NCBI RefSeq assembly: GCF_023283825.1
Contig: NZ_JAKILD010000016.1
Coordinates: forward strand, 58,331 to 122,330
Source: Shewanella olleyana
GTDB taxonomy: Bacteria; Pseudomonadota; Gammaproteobacteria; Enterobacterales; Shewanellaceae
Length of the DNA stretch: 64,000 nucleotides
Direction of reading: 5' to 3'
The translations under genes were made by a program, and so were the position numbers. The number at the start of each line of letters is the position of its first letter. The first letter of the stretch is position 1. Shown piece by piece: positions 1 through 9,094 of this stretch. The notes under the pieces are model-generated. The model had not been told where the DNA came from, made no database searches, and saw only the letters and a program-made list of their open reading frames with translations.

Positions 1-817
1 TGCGGATAACCTGATAAATCCCACCAGATAGAGACAGTTGCACACAAGTATACTTAACGCCATATTCAAATTGCCAGAATTCGGCAATTACGGGCGCAGC
101 GGAGCCGGTAGCACTGTCCTCTTTTGCTCCATATTGCGGCGAAAAGTATCGAAAAAATATCTCATTATTATTGGCTGCTTGATAAGTGACAATCAGGGCT
201 TGTTGAGTTAACTCGCTAAACCTTTTCTCATCAAAATCAAAATTTACCACTGCTTCTTTAGTGGCTAATGGAACAATCAAATAACCATTCAATTTATCGG
301 TTTGTTTCGCTTTATCTAGCTGCGCCAGATTATCAACAACGACTTCATACTTTGTCATTGCATCTAAACAAATATGATTAGCGATAACTTCGGCTAAATC
401 TGATAATAATCTTGATGCTATGAGTTCAACAGGAGCCAGATCAAGAGTATATGAACTATTAGATATGGATTTAACTGTAATAAGCTTGTTTAGAAATGAG
501 CATTGTGAAAGGTTAATGTCAGTATTGAGCTCACTGATAATGACATCTGCAGCAGCTAAGGCACCATGACCACATAGGATCACTTCAGTTTCAGGTGAAA
601 ACCAACGAATATGATAACCAAGTTCAGTATGACTGCTCTCTTTAAAAATAAACGCACTGATTGGCAATCGGTTTTCTGCAGCCCGTTTCTGCATCAGTGA
701 TTCGTTTTCAAAAACCACTCTTGAGCTACAAACTTCTACAGCGGCAAGGTTTCCAGCTTGAGTATCACCACTAAATACTTGGCGAATAAATTGATTGAAT
801 AAAGACTTTTCTGTCAT
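1..817 (-). CDS. PhzF-family isomerase-like protein (partial, C-terminus outside window)
   Basis: An open frame runs on the minus strand from an ATG at 817 to the window edge with no stop, giving 272 codons. The reading contains the PhzF-fold signatures: an N-terminal GDTQAGNLAAV stretch, a FSPETEVILCGHGALAAA stretch and RYFSPQYGAKEDSATGSAA near the end. This family (phenazine biosynthesis PhzF/YddE) holds isomerases and epimerase-like enzymes of the diaminopimelate epimerase fold, usually cytosolic dimers of about 260-300 residues. Only a short C-terminal piece should be missing. The substrate cannot be told from sequence. It is divergent from egtB across a 332-bp gap, so a shared control region is possible but not shown. 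Confidence 0.85.
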   Translation of the reverse strand, partial: MTEKSLFNQFIRQVFSGDTQAGNLAAVEVCSSRVVFENESLMQKRAAENRLPISAFIFKESSHTELGYHIRWFSPETEVILCGHGALAAADVIISELNTDINLSQCSFLNKLITVKSISNSSYTLDLAPVELIASRLLSDLAEVIANHICLDAMTKYEVVVDNLAQLDKAKQTDKLNGYLIVPLATKEAVVNFDFDEKRFSELTQQALIVTYQAANNNEIFFRYFSPQYGAKEDSATGSAAPVIAEFWQFEYGVKYTCVQLSLSGGIYQVIR

Positions 818-1149
818 AGCAATTCCAATGAATACTTAATTCAAGCTCTGATTAATTTTGCCCTTAGTGCTAATGCGCAATTTAACCATAGTTTCCTGCA
901 TAGCCTTTCATGAAACAGTCATCATTAGTGAGTCATAATTAGTGGCTATTTGGCAATGTTATGCTGAGTATTAAAATGCCAATAATCAAATGCAATTGCA
1001 TGAAAACCTATATACATTTAACTATATAGCAAGAAACTGTAACTATTTAGTATTTGAATAGTAAATAAAGACTAAGCTGGATGATGTATAGGTATTAATC
1101 ATTATTAAGTGCGGAATCAAACTGGAATTGAAAAGAAAAGGAAGTATAT
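818..1149. other. Intergenic region between divergent PhzF-like gene and egtB
   Basis: This AT-rich stretch of 332 bp has no plausible gene. It must carry the promoters of both divergent genes. The only clear signal is a purine-rich ribosome binding site (AAGGAAG) just before the egtB start. I see no convincing operator or terminator. Confidence 0.5.
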
Positions 1150-2439
1150 ATGGAGATAAGCTCGTCGCCTAAATTATCAAAGCTCCTATTGTTACTTGAG
1201 CGCTATAAAGCAACCAGAGCTGAAACAAGTCAAATTTGTAGTCGTTTAGAAATAGAAGATTTTTGTGTACAGCCTTGCGCTGAAGTCAGCCCACCCAAAT
1301 GGCATTTAGGCCACACTACTTGGTTTTTCGAAGAGCTTATTCTAGTTCCCTTTTTAACAGGCTATGAAAGATTCGGTGAACAATTCAGTCTAATATTTAA
1401 TTCCTACTATAAAGCTACAGGACTGCATTGGACTCAACAAAACCGTGGCCACCTTTCAAGGCCGACTGTGGCTGAAATTTATCAATACAGAGAACGAACA
1501 GATCAATTAATAGCAAAGCTACTTATTGATTTAAATTGCTTAAATACTGATTTGCTAGATAGTCAATTGTTAGATAGCCAACAGAGCATTGAGGTAGCAA
1601 AGCTGATTGAAATTGGAATTCATCATGAGCAGCAACATCAAGAATTACTTTATATGGATATCAAATATATCCTCCATTGCAACCCATCAACGCCTCCATA
1701 TATTCAGCAGCCACTGCCAGCATCTAAAGCAGTAACGACATCATGGCAAAGCTTTGGTAGCCAATTAACAGAAATTGGTCATCAAGGAGATGGATATGCT
1801 TTTGATAATGAGTGTCCTCAGCATAAAACTTATTTAACTGAGTTTTCAATATCAGAAACCCTTGTCACCAATGGAGAGTATCTACAATTCGTTGAAGATA
1901 AGGGTTATCAGCAAGCGAAATATTGGCTGAGTTTGGGCTGGGATTGGGTGTGCGAAAATAACATAATATCGCCGCTATATTGGCGACAAGTTAATGGACA
2001 GTGGTATGAATATACCCTCCATGGACTCGCCCCATTAGATTTCAATGCTCCAGTGGTTCATGTCAGCTATTTTGAAGCTGCAGCATTTGCACAATGGCGA
2101 CAATGCCGTTTACCGTCAGAGCAAGAATTCGAGCACTATTTGCGCCATCGCCAAAATGCTCTCACAGATCTACAGGCTAATGTCTATCATCCTAATAAAG
2201 CCGATGCTCAAACCCATCAAGTTTGGTGTTGGACTCAAAGCCATTACTCAGCTTATCCAGGCTACAAACCATTTGAAGGAAAGCTTGAAGAATACAATGG
2301 TAAATTTATGTGTAATCAATTCGTACTTCGAGGAGGTTGCATAGCGACACCATCTAGTCATTACCGCCATACATATCGAAACTTTTATCAACCACACCAA
2401 CAATGGATGTTTTCAGGCATCAGGCTTGCTAAAGATTAA
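1150..2439 (+). CDS. egtB: EgtB-type sulfoxide synthase (ergothioneine biosynthesis)
   Basis: The 429-residue protein has the EgtB layout: an N-terminal DinB-like four-helix domain (about 1-165) and a C-terminal formylglycine-generating-enzyme/sulfatase-modifying domain (about 200-429). Likely Fe(II) ligands are H55 in WHLGHT and H159/H163 in HHEQQH. The end of the protein (LRGGCIATPSSHYRHTYRNF) is typical of the FGE-like half. EgtB joins hercynine to a thiol donor (cysteine or gamma-glutamylcysteine) with O2, giving the sulfoxide precursor of ergothioneine; which donor is used here is unknown. egtD follows after 19 bp, consistent with an operon. SenA of selenoneine synthesis is a homologue, but no senB- or selD-like gene is adjacent, and OvoA would carry a fused methyltransferase, which is absent. 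Confidence 0.85.
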   Translation: MEISSSPKLSKLLLLLERYKATRAETSQICSRLEIEDFCVQPCAEVSPPKWHLGHTTWFFEELILVPFLTGYERFGEQFSLIFNSYYKATGLHWTQQNRGHLSRPTVAEIYQYRERTDQLIAKLLIDLNCLNTDLLDSQLLDSQQSIEVAKLIEIGIHHEQQHQELLYMDIKYILHCNPSTPPYIQQPLPASKAVTTSWQSFGSQLTEIGHQGDGYAFDNECPQHKTYLTEFSISETLVTNGEYLQFVEDKGYQQAKYWLSLGWDWVCENNIISPLYWRQVNGQWYEYTLHGLAPLDFNAPVVHVSYFEAAAFAQWRQCRLPSEQEFEHYLRHRQNALTDLQANVYHPNKADAQTHQVWCWTQSHYSAYPGYKPFEGKLEEYNGKFMCNQFVLRGGCIATPSSHYRHTYRNFYQPHQQWMFSGIRLAKD

Positions 2440-2458
2440 AGTAATAAGGAGGTAACAA

Positions 2459-3448
2459 GTGAAAATTTCTAAAATTTATAACAGTAAAAAAACTGTTGAG
2501 GCAATGAATAAAGAGCAATTTGCTATCGATGTGCTCACTGGGCTGGGCGCATCTCAAAAAGCACTGCAGGCAAAATATTTTTATGATGATACTGGCAGTA
2601 AGATATTTCAAAAAATTACTCAGCATCCTGACTATTACCCGACAAAAACAGAGTACGAAATATTAGACAGCGTTAAACACCAACTTGCAGATCTTATCAA
2701 TGAATCAGAAATAGACATCATTGAGCTAGGTGCAGGAGATGGACATAAAACTCAGCTGATCATCAATGGTTTTACCGATAATAATTGTAGAGTGAATTAC
2801 TACCCCATAGATATCTCAGAAGAAGCGATGTTAATGCTAAAAGAGACCATTAGTCCTCACCCATTTGTTGAGTGTCATGGCATAGTCGCTGAATATTTCG
2901 ACGGCTTGCGTCAGGTTCGGGAAACGTCTAAGAATCGACAGTTAGTATTATTTCTAGGGTCAAATATCGGTAATTTTGACCGAGTCCAAAACCAAGGTTT
3001 TCTGCGACGTCTATGGATGAACATGGATAACAATGATTACTTACTAGTGGGATTTGACTTAAAGAAGGATGTCGATGTGTTAACTAAGGCATATAACGAC
3101 TCTAGCGGACTGACAAGTGACTTTAATTTAAATTTACTAACACGAATCAACAACGAACTTGGCGGCAACTTTGATATCGGTAAGTTTCAACATTTCGGCG
3201 TATACAGCCCGTTACTCGGAGCTATGGAAAGCTATGTCATCGCCACTGAACCGCAAAGCGTTTATATCGCCGAGTTAAAGCGCCATTTTCATTTTGAAGC
3301 ATTTGAACCTATTCACTTAGAGTTTTCATTTAAGTTTTTAAAAACTGACATTGACTTCATCAGTCAAAAAACTGGATTTGAAGTCATTAGGCATTTTAGT
3401 GATAGCAAGGACTACTTCATTGATTCTCTTTGGCAAGTGCAAAAATAG
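2459..3448 (+). CDS. egtD: L-histidine N-alpha-trimethyltransferase EgtD (hercynine synthase)
   Basis: The 329-residue protein matches the EgtD family of SAM-dependent methyltransferases. It has the N-terminal AKYFYDDTGSKIFQKI...YYPTKTEYEIL region, the SAM-binding IELGAGDGHKT at about 94-104 and LFLGSNIGNFDR at about 164-175. EgtD converts histidine to hercynine, the substrate of EgtB. The start is a GTG preceded by a near-perfect Shine-Dalgarno AAGGAGGT at 2446-2453, which decides it over the downstream ATG. It follows egtB closely, so the two probably form one transcript. The final lyase (EgtE) is not in the window. Confidence 0.88.
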   Translation: MKISKIYNSKKTVEAMNKEQFAIDVLTGLGASQKALQAKYFYDDTGSKIFQKITQHPDYYPTKTEYEILDSVKHQLADLINESEIDIIELGAGDGHKTQLIINGFTDNNCRVNYYPIDISEEAMLMLKETISPHPFVECHGIVAEYFDGLRQVRETSKNRQLVLFLGSNIGNFDRVQNQGFLRRLWMNMDNNDYLLVGFDLKKDVDVLTKAYNDSSGLTSDFNLNLLTRINNELGGNFDIGKFQHFGVYSPLLGAMESYVIATEPQSVYIAELKRHFHFEAFEPIHLEFSFKFLKTDIDFISQKTGFEVIRHFSDSKDYFIDSLWQVQK

Positions 3449-3555
3449 CTTTATTCCAGTGAGTGCAAAACAGTTGGATAAGCTTTATTTCGGGATGATT
3501 AGTAAACACGTTTTTAAAGCTAAAACGAATCAATAACGACTTTGATAGGATAATA

Positions 3556-3963
3556 ATGATGGCAAATGACACTTCATATAAAGCTCCACATGATACTCAT
3601 AGCAATAAACAAAATGCGATCGCATTCTATGAGATGGCGTATTTAGGTGAACCTACAAAAGCCGTGGATTTATATGTAGGGGCTAACTACATCCAACATA
3701 ATCCGGCTGTTGGTGATGGCAAACAAGCTTTTATCGATTATTTCACCGAAATGGCAGAGTATCAGGGGAAGAGCATTCGTTTTGTTAGAGCCATCGCTGA
3801 AGGTGATTTGGTTGCATTACATACCCACCAAACTTGGCCTGGAAATGATCAATATATCACTATGGACTTCTTCCGGTTTGATGAGCTCGGAAAAATTGTT
3901 GAGCACTGGGATTCAATTCAGCAAATTCCGAGTGAGTCTAAAAATAACAATACTATGTATTAG
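3556..3963 (+). CDS. SnoaL-like / NTF2-fold protein of unknown substrate
   Basis: This 135-residue cytosolic protein has the features of SnoaL-like polyketide-cyclase-type proteins of the NTF2 fold: NAIAFYEMAYLGEPTKAVDLY at the start, then YIQHNPAVGDGKQAFIDYF, and FFRFDELGKIVEHWDSIQ near the end. Such proteins are often annotated as predicted ester cyclases, but many have no proven activity. Two adjacent ATGs (3556, 3559) follow an AGGA at 3547-3550. It lies about 107 bp after egtD on the same strand. A link to ergothioneine metabolism is only positional. Confidence 0.75.
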   Translation: MMANDTSYKAPHDTHSNKQNAIAFYEMAYLGEPTKAVDLYVGANYIQHNPAVGDGKQAFIDYFTEMAEYQGKSIRFVRAIAEGDLVALHTHQTWPGNDQYITMDFFRFDELGKIVEHWDSIQQIPSESKNNNTMY

Positions 3964-4033
3964 CTGACTCGAGCCAGATTAACTAGTGCTAGCTTGACTC
4001 GAATAGCCTGACTTGTATTCGCTTGACTCATAT

Positions 4034-4299
4034 TATACCCAAACAGCCTGAAGATGCTCGATTTCAGCAAGAATTTACACGTGTTTAGGCAAGGCATTGA
4101 TTGCGGGTAATGGTTATTCCCTTTTCAAAATCAATAACGCAGCATAAACGCGTGTAAAACTTGCCCTCAGGGAGTTTCACCGTGTTCCCACTACGTTGTT
4201 GCGCTAATTTATAAGGTACCTACATTACCGCATTAACGCGCCTAGTATTGAAAACACGGTGAAGCTCTGAAACACGTATCTTCAAGTTGTTTGGGTATA
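4034..4299. repeat. 266-bp MITE-like repeat, family A, copy 1
   Basis: The element begins TATACCCAAACAGCCTGAAG and ends with the inverted counterpart CTTCAAGTTGTTTGGGTATA; the terminal inverted repeats match at 20 of 22 positions. The second copy at 44021-44286 has the same length and differs at about three bases. The outermost TA on each side would fit duplication of a TA target, as seen with mariner/IS630-type elements (inference). Inside are further inverted repeats: TTTACACG.GTTTA with TAAACGCGTGTAAA, and TTCACCGTGTT with AACACGGTGAA. No open reading frame of note is present, so it is non-autonomous. It lies between the SnoaL-like gene and recA. Confidence 0.9.
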
Positions 4300-4377
4300 G
4301 CTTGGCCCATATTTGTTTTTCAAGTTCTGGTATTCAATTTAGACGACACTTCATATCCAGTTTTACTTAATAAAGAC

Positions 4378-4414
4378 CATAAAAAATCGCGATGGGCATG
4401 TGCCTATCGCGATT
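4378..4414 (-). terminator. Rho-independent terminator of recA
   Basis: A 14-bp stem (AATCGCGATGGGCA / TGCCTATCGCGATT, one G-T pair) closes on a 2-base loop. It is followed on the minus strand by a T-run (A-run at 4380-4386 on the plus strand). It lies about 70 bp past the recA stop and fits monocistronic recA transcription. Confidence 0.85.
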
Positions 4415-4483
4415 AAGATATTTGAATCAAGTGGCTAGCAATGGCCCTTAACTTAAGTTTAGAAAACCTAAGTTAAACTCAAC

Positions 4484-5542
4484 TTAAAAAACTTCACCAG
4501 TTTCTAAGTCAATGTTTTCATCAGACTCAGCAGGAGCTGCATCTTTTTCTTTGCTTAGTAGCATTTGACGTAAGTTAGCTTCAATCTCTTCAGCAATTGC
4601 TGGGTTCTCAACTAAATACTTACCAGCATTCGCACGGCCTTGACCAATTTTATTGCCTTGGTAGCTGTACCATGCACCTGCTTTTTCAACAAGCTTATGT
4701 GCTACACCTAAATCAACTAATTCACCTGTACGGTTAATACCTTTTCCGTATAGGATTTGGAATTCAGCTTGTCTAAATGGCGCAGCAATTTTGTTCTTAA
4801 CCACTTTAACTCGGGTTTCATTACCCACTACTGAGTCGCCATCTTTAATAGCACCTGTACGACGGATGTCTAAACGAACAGAAGCATAAAACTTAAGTGC
4901 GTTACCACCTGTTGTGGTTTCTGGGTTACCAAACATTACACCGATTTTCATACGGATTTGGTTAATAAAGATAAGCAAAGTATTTGATTGCTTAAGGTTA
5001 CCAGCCAGCTTACGCATTGCTTGACTCATCATACGTGCCGCTAGACCCATATGTGAATCACCAATTTCACCTTCAATTTCAGCTTTAGGAGTCAATGCAG
5101 CAACAGAATCGACAATGATGACATCAACCGCGCCAGAGCGAGTTAATGCATCACAAATCTCAAGCGCTTGCTCACCAGTATCTGGCTGAGAACATAAAAG
5201 GTTATCAATATCTACACCTAAATTCTTAGCATAGATAGGATCAAGAGCATGTTCGGCATCGATGAAAGCACAAGTTTTACCTTGGCGCTGCGCTGCTGCA
5301 ATCACTTCAAGTGTTAAGGTTGTTTTACCTGAAGATTCTGGACCGTAAATTTCTACGATACGACCCATAGGTAAACCACCAGCACCTAATGCAACATCCA
5401 ATGAAAGCGAACCAGTAGAAATAGTTTCAACATCCATTGTGCGGTCTGCGCCCAATTTCATGATTGAACCTTTACCAAATTGCTTTTCAATTTGACCTAG
5501 TACGGCGTTTAGCGCTTTCTCTTTATTTGGATCTGCTTTCAT
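4484..5542 (-). CDS. recA: Recombinase RecA
   Basis: RecA forms filaments on single-stranded DNA, catalyses strand exchange and triggers LexA self-cleavage. The 352-residue protein has Walker A GPESSGKT at 67-74, the Walker B region [14 protein letters not shown], and the acidic C-terminal tail ending [12 protein letters not shown]. The frame is open further upstream, but [11 protein letters not shown] at 5542 is the conserved family start; the longer version would read through the promoter and LexA operator. mutS lies divergently on the other side. recX, which usually follows recA in gammaproteobacteria, is absent downstream; a terminator and a repeat are there instead. Confidence 0.98.
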   Translation of the reverse strand: MKADPNKEKALNAVLGQIEKQFGKGSIMKLGADRTMDVETISTGSLSLDVALGAGGLPMGRIVEIYGPESSGKTTLTLEVIAAAQRQGKTCAFIDAEHALDPIYAKNLGVDIDNLLCSQPDTGEQALEICDALTRSGAVDVIIVDSVAALTPKAEIEGEIGDSHMGLAARMMSQAMRKLAGNLKQSNTLLIFINQIRMKIGVMFGNPETTTGGNALKFYASVRLDIRRTGAIKDGDSVVGNETRVKVVKNKIAAPFRQAEFQILYGKGINRTGELVDLGVAHKLVEKAGAWYSYQGNKIGQGRANAGKYLVENPAIAEEIEANLRQMLLSKEKDAAPAESDENIDLETGEVF

Positions 5543-5623
5543 TCTCTTTATCCCTTTAAGGTGACTCAGTTCGGCATGCGAACTTGGTAACGAATAAATT
5601 TGTCTGTCTAACAATATGAGCTC

Positions 5624-5651
5624 AGTATACTGTATAATCATACAGTATCAA
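5624..5651 (-). promoter_or_regulatory. recA promoter with embedded LexA (SOS) box
   Basis: Read on the minus strand, a TTGATA (-35) and a TATACT (-10) are separated by exactly 16 bases. Those 16 bases are the LexA-type palindrome CTGTATGATTATACAG (5630-5645), which fits the gamma/enterobacterial consensus CTG-N10-CAG. Bound LexA would therefore cover the whole promoter. The transcript would have a leader of roughly 75 bases before the recA ATG. Confidence 0.88.
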
Positions 5652-5953
5652 TAGTTACTGTATACTTTTTTGACATTAATTGAATCTAACTAAAATAAAA
5701 CCTTTAAAATCAATAGTTAATTATGGATATATATTTCACACCTCAAAAAACACTCAGTAAAAACCACTGTATATACAGGTAGAGGATACTGTAAACATTT
5801 GAGATATAAACTATTTAACTTGCTCAAAATTCCACTAGTTAACCCTTTAAACACGACTGTATGAAGATAGCTTATTGGGAATCAAACTAATTATTGCTAA
5901 GATGAGCGCCGTTGATAATTCCGTTTTGAAGCCAGATTAAGAGCAATTACTTA

Positions 5954-8533
5954 ATGACCGTAAATGAAGACCCAAGTTTAGAAAAGCATACCCCAATGAT
6001 GCGTCAGTATTTAACGTTAAAAGCACAGCATCCTGAGATGCTTTTGTTTTATCGTATGGGGGACTTTTATGAATTATTTTATGAAGATGCCAAGCTAGCA
6101 TCAGAACTATTAGGGATTTCACTAACTGCAAGAGGGAAAAGTGGCGGTAACGCAATCCCGATGGCGGGTTTACCCTACCATGCTGTCGAAGGTTATCTTG
6201 CCAAACTGGTTCAAATCGGTCAATCGGTAGCAATATGTGAGCAAATTGGCGACCCAGCCACCAGTAAAGGACCAGTTGAGCGTAAAGTCGTTAGAATTGT
6301 GACTCCAGGTACCTTGACTGATGAAGCATTACTTCAAGAAAGACAAGACAACTTGCTGGCAGCTGTTTACCAAGGTAAATCAGGCTATGGTTATGCCACT
6401 TTAGATGTTTCCTCTGGTCGTTTTGTTGTCGTAGAACTTGAAAATGCAGAAACATTAGAAGCAGAATTACAGCGCACAAGCCCAGCAGAACTTCTATATA
6501 GCGAAGATTTAGCGGATCGTTACCTCATTGAAAACCTTAAAGGGATCAGACGCCGACCTGAGTGGGAATTTGATTACGATACCAGTATTCAGTTATTACT
6601 CGAGCAATTCGGTACCAAAGATCTTCATGGTTTTGGCATAACCAATGCGCGCTTGTCACTTCAAGCTGCGGGTTGCTTAATGCAGTATGTTAAAGATACC
6701 CAAAAAACTGCGCTGCCCCATATCAGTAGTATCACCATGTTTAATCAGGCCGATACGATTATTTTAGATGCGGCAACAAGACGTAATCTTGAGCTAACGG
6801 TTAATCTTTCTGGTTCTCGAGATAATACCCTTGCTTGGGTACTTGATAAAACGGCTACGCCAATGGGCAGTCGCATGTTGCAACGCTGGATCCATCAACC
6901 TCTTAGAGAACAGCAACATATCAGTCAACGTCAGCAAGCCGTTTCTGAGCTTATCGAAACTGGGCTATATGCCGACTTACACCAGCAGTTAAAGGCATTA
7001 GGCGATATTGAACGTATCATGGCACGTCTTGCTATTCGTAGTGCAAGACCGCGTGATTTTGCCCGCCTACGCCAAGCTTTAGATTTGTTGCCAGAAATTC
7101 AACAAACGCTTAGCCACTGCAAACAAAGTGAAATGCAACGACTTGCAGGCTTATTGGGAGAGTTCCCAGAACAGCAACTGTTATTGCAATCAGCAATAGT
7201 AGATAACCCACCTATGTTAATACGTGATGGTGGTGTTATTCGAACGGGTTACAACGCACAATTAGATGAGTGGCGTGGCCTTAGTGAAGGTGCCAATGAC
7301 TACCTTGTGCAGATGGAAGCGCGCGAAAAAGAGCAAACCGGCATCAATACTCTAAAAGTCGGCTATAACCGTGTACATGGCTACTACATTGAAGTCAGTC
7401 GTTTGCAATCAGATCAAGTACCGCTGAGTTATCAGCGTCGACAAACCCTGAAAAACACCGAACGTTATATCACTCCAGAGCTTAAAGAATATGAAGAAAA
7501 GGTGCTTTCAAGCCAAGGCAAAGCCTTAGCAATTGAAAAACAGCTTTGGGAAGAACTGTTCGACTTAATATTGCCCAAATTACATGAATTACAGCAATTT
7601 GCCCAAGCTGCATCAGAGTTAGATGTATTAAGTAACTTTGCCGAGCGCGCAGAAACCTTAGGCTATAACTGCCCGCAAATAAGTAACGAAATTGGTATCA
7701 ACATTGAAGCGGGACGTCATCCAGTCGTTGAACTGGTTAGCAAGGCCCCTTTCATAGCAAACCCAGTAGTACTTGCTCCAGAACGTCGCATGCTCATTGT
7801 GACAGGTCCTAATATGGGCGGTAAGTCGACTTACATGCGCCAAGTTGCCCTCATTACGTTAATGGCACATATAGGCAGTTTTGTTCCTGCACAAAAAGCG
7901 GTGATTGGACCCATTGACCGAATATTTACTCGCATTGGTGCATCAGATGACCTTGCTTCTGGTCGCTCAACCTTTATGGTTGAAATGACAGAAACGGCAA
8001 ATATTCTCCATAATGCTACCGCAAAGAGTTTAGTGCTCATGGATGAAATTGGTCGTGGTACTTCCACCTATGATGGTTTATCTCTTGCCTGGTCTGCTGC
8101 AGAATATTTGGCAGAAAAAGTGGCGGCGTTAACTTTATTTGCTACCCATTATTTCGAGTTAACTCAATTACCAGACCAGATGAGTGGTGCGGCTAATGTG
8201 CATTTAGATGCTGTAGAGCATGATGACACTATTGCCTTTATGCATGCTGTTCAAGAAGGAGCCGCGAGTAAAAGTTACGGTTTACAAGTGGCATCGCTCG
8301 CTGGCGTACCTGCACATGTTATTAAAGCTGCGAAACAAAAACTGCATATGCTTGAAAGCCGAGATTTAGCCAATACTCATCAAGTGCCAATACAAGAAGC
8401 ACTTAACCTGACAATGCCTGAGCCACAAAACTCAGCGGCTACGGATAAACTGGCTCAAATTAACCCAGATGATTACAGCCCTAAACAAGCTTTAGATATG
8501 CTGTATGAACTAAAGCGCTTAGCTAATCTGTAA
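5954..8533 (+). CDS. mutS: DNA mismatch repair protein MutS
   Basis: MutS recognises mismatches and small loops and recruits MutL. The 859-residue length is normal. The mismatch-reading F-x-E motif is in GDFYE (F38, E40). The ATPase has Walker [10 protein letters not shown] at about 618-626, Walker [17 protein letters not shown], and the FATHYFELT motif. The C-terminal tail [10 protein letters not shown] is the usual dimerisation/tetramer segment. It is divergent from recA across about 410 bp and ends 25 bp before a strong terminator shared with the convergent lipoprotein gene. Confidence 0.98.
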   Translation: MTVNEDPSLEKHTPMMRQYLTLKAQHPEMLLFYRMGDFYELFYEDAKLASELLGISLTARGKSGGNAIPMAGLPYHAVEGYLAKLVQIGQSVAICEQIGDPATSKGPVERKVVRIVTPGTLTDEALLQERQDNLLAAVYQGKSGYGYATLDVSSGRFVVVELENAETLEAELQRTSPAELLYSEDLADRYLIENLKGIRRRPEWEFDYDTSIQLLLEQFGTKDLHGFGITNARLSLQAAGCLMQYVKDTQKTALPHISSITMFNQADTIILDAATRRNLELTVNLSGSRDNTLAWVLDKTATPMGSRMLQRWIHQPLREQQHISQRQQAVSELIETGLYADLHQQLKALGDIERIMARLAIRSARPRDFARLRQALDLLPEIQQTLSHCKQSEMQRLAGLLGEFPEQQLLLQSAIVDNPPMLIRDGGVIRTGYNAQLDEWRGLSEGANDYLVQMEAREKEQTGINTLKVGYNRVHGYYIEVSRLQSDQVPLSYQRRQTLKNTERYITPELKEYEEKVLSSQGKALAIEKQLWEELFDLILPKLHELQQFAQAASELDVLSNFAERAETLGYNCPQISNEIGINIEAGRHPVVELVSKAPFIANPVVLAPERRMLIVTGPNMGGKSTYMRQVALITLMAHIGSFVPAQKAVIGPIDRIFTRIGASDDLASGRSTFMVEMTETANILHNATAKSLVLMDEIGRGTSTYDGLSLAWSAAEYLAEKVAALTLFATHYFELTQLPDQMSGAANVHLDAVEHDDTIAFMHAVQEGAASKSYGLQVASLAGVPAHVIKAAKQKLHMLESRDLANTHQVPIQEALNLTMPEPQNSAATDKLAQINPDDYSPKQALDMLYELKRLANL

Positions 8534-8555
8534 GACACTAAAGGTTAACTATTCA

Positions 8556-8593
8556 ACAAAAAGCCGCTACAGGAAAATGTAGCGGCTTTTTAA
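8556..8593. terminator. Bidirectional terminator between mutS and the lipoprotein gene
   Basis: A perfect 14-bp stem (8558-8571 with 8578-8591; core AAGCCGCTACA) closes on the loop GGAAAA. It has an A-run on one side and a T-run on the other, so it can stop transcription from both convergent genes. Confidence 0.92.
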
Positions 8594-8615
8594 TCGGAGT
8601 AAATTAATATAAGCA

Positions 8616-9026
8616 TTAGTTTTCAAGTGATTTTAATCCACTCGTATCAACCCCCTTCATCACTTCGCGCTCCAATGCATGTTGCTCAGCAAGTTCATTA
8701 GCTTGCTTTTGCTGCTGTAATTTTTGTTGTTCAATATTCATTCTAACTTGTCTTTGAAGTGATTCTTGCTCCGTTTCGCATTGCCTGAAACCATCACTCC
8801 ATCCTTGGGCGTAATCTGCTTCAGCATTAAAACGGTTAATATCCTTTTTGAACTCGTCGAACAAACTGCCACCCGCTTTATTGCCACTATCACAGCCATC
8901 TTGAAAGCCATCAGCATAAGCTAAAGGGTAACCTTGTTCGACCATGCTATCGCGAGTACTTTGACAAGCTGTAATAACGAATAAACTAAGCGGTATTAAC
9001 AATAAAATAATTTTACTTTTCATCAT
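8616..9026 (-). CDS. Small predicted lipoprotein of unknown function
   Basis: The 136-residue protein starts with a lysine-containing hydrophobic signal and a lipobox ending VITAC, so the mature chain should begin at Cys21 and be lipid-anchored. The middle holds two similar glycine-rich stretches (YADGFQDGCDSG and YAQGWSDGFRQC) that may form a small duplicated motif. The second half (about 90-125) is a glutamine- and glutamate-rich helix likely to be a coiled coil. I do not recognise the family. It sits between rpoS and mutS, a position where accessory genes often occur. Confidence 0.75.
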   Translation of the reverse strand: MMKSKIILLLIPLSLFVITACQSTRDSMVEQGYPLAYADGFQDGCDSGNKAGGSLFDEFKKDINRFNAEADYAQGWSDGFRQCETEQESLQRQVRMNIEQQKLQQQKQANELAEQHALEREVMKGVDTSGLKSLEN

Positions 9027-9047
9027 AATGTTCCAATTTCTAGGGCA

Positions 9048-9071
9048 ATAAAAAAGGACATGAATGTCCTT
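9048..9071 (-). terminator. Rho-independent terminator of rpoS
   Basis: An 8-bp stem (AAGGACAT / ATGTCCTT) with a 2-base loop is followed, in the minus direction, by a T-run (A-run at 9050-9055). It lies just past the rpoS stop and upstream of the lipoprotein gene. Confidence 0.75.
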
Positions 9072-9094
9072 AATTTATCGAAATTTCAAAAGCG

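Noticed and set aside
3964..4033. Degenerate GCTTGACTC-like direct repeats before the family A element
   Set aside because: The units vary in sequence and spacing too much to support a real repeat array.
5543..5641. N-terminal extension of RecA
   Set aside because: The extra codons cross the LexA operator and promoter, and the conserved protein start is at 5542.
5767..5778. CTGTATATACAG palindrome in the recA-mutS gap, as a second LexA box
   Set aside because: The two CTG/CAG halves are separated by six bases instead of ten, so it does not fit the LexA consensus; it may only be a decayed or half site.
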